A stretch of DNA of 64,000 bases from Homarus americanus (taxonomy: Eukaryota > Arthropoda > Malacostraca > Decapoda > Nephropidae), in the NCBI RefSeq assembly GCF_018991925.1, contig NW_024735554.1:2607008-2671007 (forward strand). Reading direction: 5' to 3'. The notes beneath the pieces are model-generated. The model had not been told where the DNA came from. It was given only the letters and a program-made list of their open reading frames with translations, and made no database searches. Shown here piece by piece: positions 60,596 through 64,000 of the stretch (within the stretch, counting starts at the first letter, position 1; each line of letters begins with the position of its first letter). Position numbers and translations under genes: made by a program.

Positions 60596-60890
60596 CAGGT
60601 TGACAACCCTTTATCCGAAATTCCGAAAACCGAAAAGCTCTAATAACCGAAAGTTTTTTTGTGGGTCAATTTTTTTTTCTTTCTTTTTTCTTTTTTTAAC
60701 AGGGATTAGCCCACCCGGGCATAAATCACTGACTCACATCGGGGCCTGGTGGGCGAAAATGTAATAGTAATAATAATTATAATAATAATAATTATTCATA
60801 GTAAATAAAATTAATTAAAATAGTGTACACCAAAATAAAATAATAATGATAACAATAATAATAATAGTAATAATAAAATATAATAATAAA

Positions 60891-60961
<71 letters not shown>

Positions 60962-61034
60962 CAATAAAGAAATACAAGAATGAAAAAAAGATCTAAAGTG
61001 AGAAATGTGACATAGACCTATGAATTATTATTAC

Positions 61035-61097
<63 letters not shown>

Positions 61098-61235
61098 ATA
61101 TTTTCGCCCCCCAGGCCCGATGTGGATCAGTGATCTATGCCCGGGTGGGCTAAAAAAAAATTCTGAAAACCGAAAAATTCCGAAATCCGAAATGCCGCTG
61201 GCCCCAAGGATTTCGGATAAGGGATTGTCAACCTG
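60596..61235. mobile_element. Palindromic TA-flanked MITE with (AAT)n/(ATT)n loop
   Basis: 640 bp between TA at 60594-60595 and TA at 61236-61237. Left end CAGGTTGACAACCCTTTATCCG; right end in reverse complement CAGGTTGACAATCCCTTATCCG. A second inverted pair lies inside: 'gcccacccgggcataaatca' ... 'ggcctggtgggcgaaaat' near 60708-60760, and its reverse complement near 61103-61152. The centre is (AAT)n on one side (60765-60963) and (ATT)n on the other (61036-61095), themselves complementary. The whole element can fold into one long hairpin. It is inserted in the Tx1-like endonuclease frame. Confidence 0.93.
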
Positions 61236-61315
61236 TACTTAACAACAGATAAGAGTTGCATTTGTTTACCTAAACTATTTAGACCATTCACATTTAGAGT
61301 AGCATACTGTACATG

Positions 61316-61316
<1 letters not shown>

Positions 61317-61390
<74 letters not shown>
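61317..61390. repeat. (TA)n microsatellite
   Basis: About 37 TA units between ORF1 and ORF2 of the Tx1-like LINE. Confidence 0.99.
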
Positions 61391-61395
<5 letters not shown>

Positions 61396-62890
61396 GCAAT
61401 CCACTTAAAAACCGACAAAAATGACGAGAGACCTACATGCAAAGCTAAAATATATTAATTACTGTTACAATAAAGAATGTAAAAAAATTATTTACATTTT
61501 TTCATCTCGACGTCTCTTCTTCCTTCTTCATCTGTACTATTATTTCCTTTATTCACCTCTATTTTGGCTATTTCTTTTCCACCCCTCTTACTCAGCATCA
61601 CCTTACTCCCACTAACTGCTCGTACTGTCCAGCTCTGTACATGTTCAACCTTTTCCCCCCATGGATCATCTTTTCCAATTAGGTTCATTTTCTTCCCATG
61701 ATCTTTTTTTTTATTCTTTCCCAAATTCTAATCCATTTTCTATCTGGCTATTCACTTGACCACTCAAATCACTTTGCTTTTCATTGCTTTTATTTTGCTT
61801 CGTACGATCATTTTTTCCAGACATTTTTGAAATATTACCACCAGTTACTCCATCTGTTTTCATTTTTACCTGATTTTCATCACCACTGTCATTAATTTCT
61901 AATTCATTTTTCCCCGGTTTGTTCTGATCTTTCTTGTTTGCATCATACTTGTTTCTGCTTGGTGACATAATACAGGTAACCTCTACAATTTCCTCCATTC
62001 TATCCATGTTTTCACCTCTTGCCACTTCACACTCTGTCCTTGTACATATTTATTGGCTCCATGTCATCTACTGCTTTATCATATTCCATATTTCCATAAT
62101 ATATTTTACCTTTAGATTGAGTCACATTATTCCTCTCTGTGTGTATCTCGTCCTCACATGTAGTGGAGGTTTCCTACACTGCATTTTCTGAACCATCTGG
62201 GTGTGTGGCATCCTGTGTCTGAGCAGGTACTTCTTCCCTTTCTGTCCCATACCAGGTTGTTGCTGGAACCTGACTTACTTTATCACTTTCTTCTCCTTCC
62301 TTAACATCTGCCCTTGCACTTTTGATCTCACCAGAAAGTTGTTTAGCATTTATAACAAGTTTTCCTCTGTCCAGCATAAAGGAAAGTTAAACTATGGCCA
62401 CCTACTGTTACTGATGATGGAATGTTGTTCTTTAAATTTACCTTGAAGGTTCTTGTCCCATTCAACAGTCCGGCCGCTGGTCCTTTTGTATATTTGTTCA
62501 GCCTCATTCCTTTCACTTTTCCATATTTACATATGATGTTCTTTATAATTTAATTTCCCATTTCAAAAGGAACATCTTTAACTGATACATAAGTTAAAGT
62601 TTTACTAAAATTCATCACTTTAAAAGTCTCATCACTTTTAGGAATTCTTATAGTTTTGTCTTAATATTCCTCACAAAATTTGTCAAAAACAGTGTTTTCC
62701 CCAAATTTCACCACCACTTTATTGTTTCTTAATAGATGAAAACTAACTGTTTGTTCGTGTTTTATTTTCAGTATGTCAAATAATACTTTACTTGCATTTT
62801 CATATTCAGGCTTACCTGAAAACAACAGTCCGAAAGAGTCCTCTCTTCTTAAAGAGGGTGTGTACGACCCCATTTCAGTTGTTTTATTAT

Positions 62891-63289
62891 GTCACCTGCA
62901 TATGGTGTTCTCAGCCTGGTGAGGTGGACGGCCAAGTCACAAGTTTTCCGACAAAACCTAGCAAAGTCCACCTCCTCCTACCCGTGCACTATGTCTTCAT
63001 GGACTTTGTAACACACTTTGGGCTGTCAAAGGCAGCTGCAACAGCTGTATTTCCAGGAAAGGCGAAGAGCTTCACGATTGCCTGCTGTATTGACTCCCGT
63101 TTTCTGTCCTTTTGCCAGGCGACAATAGGATGTTTTCTTCTGATCTAGCATTTTGATGTAATCGTTGTATCGTGGTGACGAATGTCGTATATAACGAATT
63201 TTCAATGTAATACTCAATGAACTATACAAGGTAATAATCAATGACTACTGTACGACAGTTTATGTTCCATATTGACCACACACACACAC
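62891..63289. other. Unassigned spacer with open frame
   Basis: An open frame on the + strand to 63148 has fairly coding-like codons after 'PGEVDGQVTSFPTKPSKV', and the minus strand is also partly open. No family was recognised. A (CA)n tract lies at 63279-63300. Confidence 0.35.
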
Positions 63290-63965
63290 ACACACACACA
63301 CTCCTGTTAGTGCAGTCTGCTAAACTCATGGGTGTTACCATAGACCACAAACTGGACTGGAAGGCCCATGTAAACAACACAATCAAGGCAGCCTCGTACC
63401 GACTCTACATGCTACGACGACTCAGGTCACTTGGGGCACCCACGCCAGAGCTGAGGACTATCTACAACGCTTTTATTCTCCCCAAATTAACGTATGCGTC
63501 ACCAGCCTGGTTGTCTTCTCTCAACTCAACCCAACAACGTCAGCTAGAGAAGGTACAGAAAAGGACCTGCAGAAACATGCTCGGCGCAGACTACTCCGGC
63601 TACAACAACGCTCTCTCCACCCTGGAAATGCCATCCCTCAGTGACCTCCACCACCAAGCAAGGTTTGGCAGTGTACTGTACCATCCTCATCATCGCCACC
63701 TTTTGCCACCAGCAGTCCCCCGCCCACCTCGCGCAGTCTGCCACTACAACAAAATTCAGCCCATAAGAGTCCGCACTGATAGATATAAGAATAGCACCAT
63801 CCCATCTATTGTTAAAATAATAAACAACTCCTGATTTATGTACTGTACAGCCCTGTAAATGTATTGAACGCATATTATTATGTTTAAATCACATGTAAGT
63901 TTGTATATTTTCAGCCACCGGCTGCAACTCTATTAATAAACCGTTTATTATTATTATTATTATTA
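63290..63965 (+). pseudogene. LINE 3' tail (post-RT region) with (TTA)n end
   Basis: About 178 codons open from 63300: 'AKLMGVTIDHKLDWKAHVNN', 'ASYRLYMLRRLRSLGAP', 'ILPKLTYASPAWLSSLN', 'RQLEKVQKRTCRNMLG' and 'YKNSTIPSIVKIINNS', then stop at 63833. This is the C-terminal region after RT of a non-LTR element (KLLGVxIDxxLxWxxH is the usual landmark). The 3' UTR contains 'ccaccggctgcaactctatt' and ends in 'aataaaccgtttattatt' repeats at 63947-63965, the typical simple-repeat 3' end. 5'-truncated at the (CA)n. The frame is uninterrupted, so the copy is probably recent. Confidence 0.88.
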
Positions 63966-64000
63966 CTACCCTTTTTACACCTTCACAATATTTTCTTCCT

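Larger units (their letters stand above)
59080..62890 (-). pseudogene. Tx1/L1-like LINE with ORF1 and ORF2 remnants
   Basis: On the minus strand, ORF1 spans 62873 to about 61490. It has a conserved 'YTPSLRREDSFGLLF' start region, 'VKGMRLNKYTKGPAAGLLNG', 'IPSSVTVGGHSLTFLYAGQR' and a zinc-knuckle start KTCYKC, followed by a charged tail. ORF2 begins after the (TA)n with the endonuclease start 'ATLNVNGLNSLGKQMQLLS'. A MITE (60596-61235) interrupts it. The endonuclease continues at 60590-60124 with 'LKGGTTLLVRKNS', 'ITNIYAPSGNTRKRE' and 'NLIIGGDFNCV' (GDFN). The pre-RT region is at 59944-59729. RT remnants to about 59080 include a 'YKIVAKILARRIK'-type segment with frameshifts. The GQxKTCxKC ORF1 and L1-style endonuclease point to the Tx1 branch of L1-like LINEs. 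Inactive. Confidence 0.86.

Overview
The window is eukaryotic, from an invertebrate animal. It has spliced exons with GT-AG borders, a U1 snRNA gene, long AT-rich introns, abundant (TA)n/(TTA)n/(CA)n arrays and many decayed transposons. The mix of LINE families, 'tcggttaacgaa'-type TA-target MITEs and a tRNA-derived SINE suggests an arthropod, probably a decapod crustacean. That placement is inference; nothing in the window proves it.

Region 1 (about 1-30.7 kb) is the 3' half of an endophilin-A gene on the + strand. Two proline/serine-rich linker exons (4581-4661 and 12513-12602) are whole-codon and begin and end in phase 1. They are followed by an exon carrying the end of the linker plus the first half of the SH3 domain (15852-15967), and a last exon with the rest of the SH3 domain and the stop (25861-25980). 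The BAR-domain exons must lie left of the window. The window opens with a 2.8 kb 45-bp minisatellite containing a roughly 930-bp block duplicated at 1206-bp spacing. The introns hold a CR1/L2-like LINE fragment, a long CR1-like LINE, a pogo/Tigger transposase relic and three TA-flanked MITEs. About 4.7 kb after the stop codon has no recognisable transposon and several poly(A) signals, as expected of a long 3' UTR.

Region 2 (about 30.8-54 kb) is a transposon graveyard. It holds two jockey-type LINE RT fragments, two RNase H-bearing LINE tails, a CR1-like RT and an endonuclease/RT LINE, plus tandem repeats. A tRNA-derived SINE with perfect A and B boxes and a 12-bp target duplication sits inside one LINE. 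Two pogo-like MITEs split another LINE so precisely that removing them, keeping one TA each, restores the reading frame. Within this region lies a U1 snRNA gene (38683-38846) with compensatory stem changes, followed by a possible small coding exon (38958-39029).

Region 3 (about 54-64 kb) holds a degenerate Ty3/gypsy-type element (minus strand) between 60-bp direct repeats, a Tx1/L1-like LINE with ORF1 and ORF2 remnants (minus strand) split by a palindromic MITE, and the 3' tail of another LINE.

The only host genes I can name are endophilin A and U1 snRNA. I found no gene cluster or defence-like system. The unusual signals are the frame-restoring MITE insertions, the same-phase linker exons, the covarying U1 stems and a strong excess of the heptamer TACAGTA/TACTGTA in the endophilin gene region.
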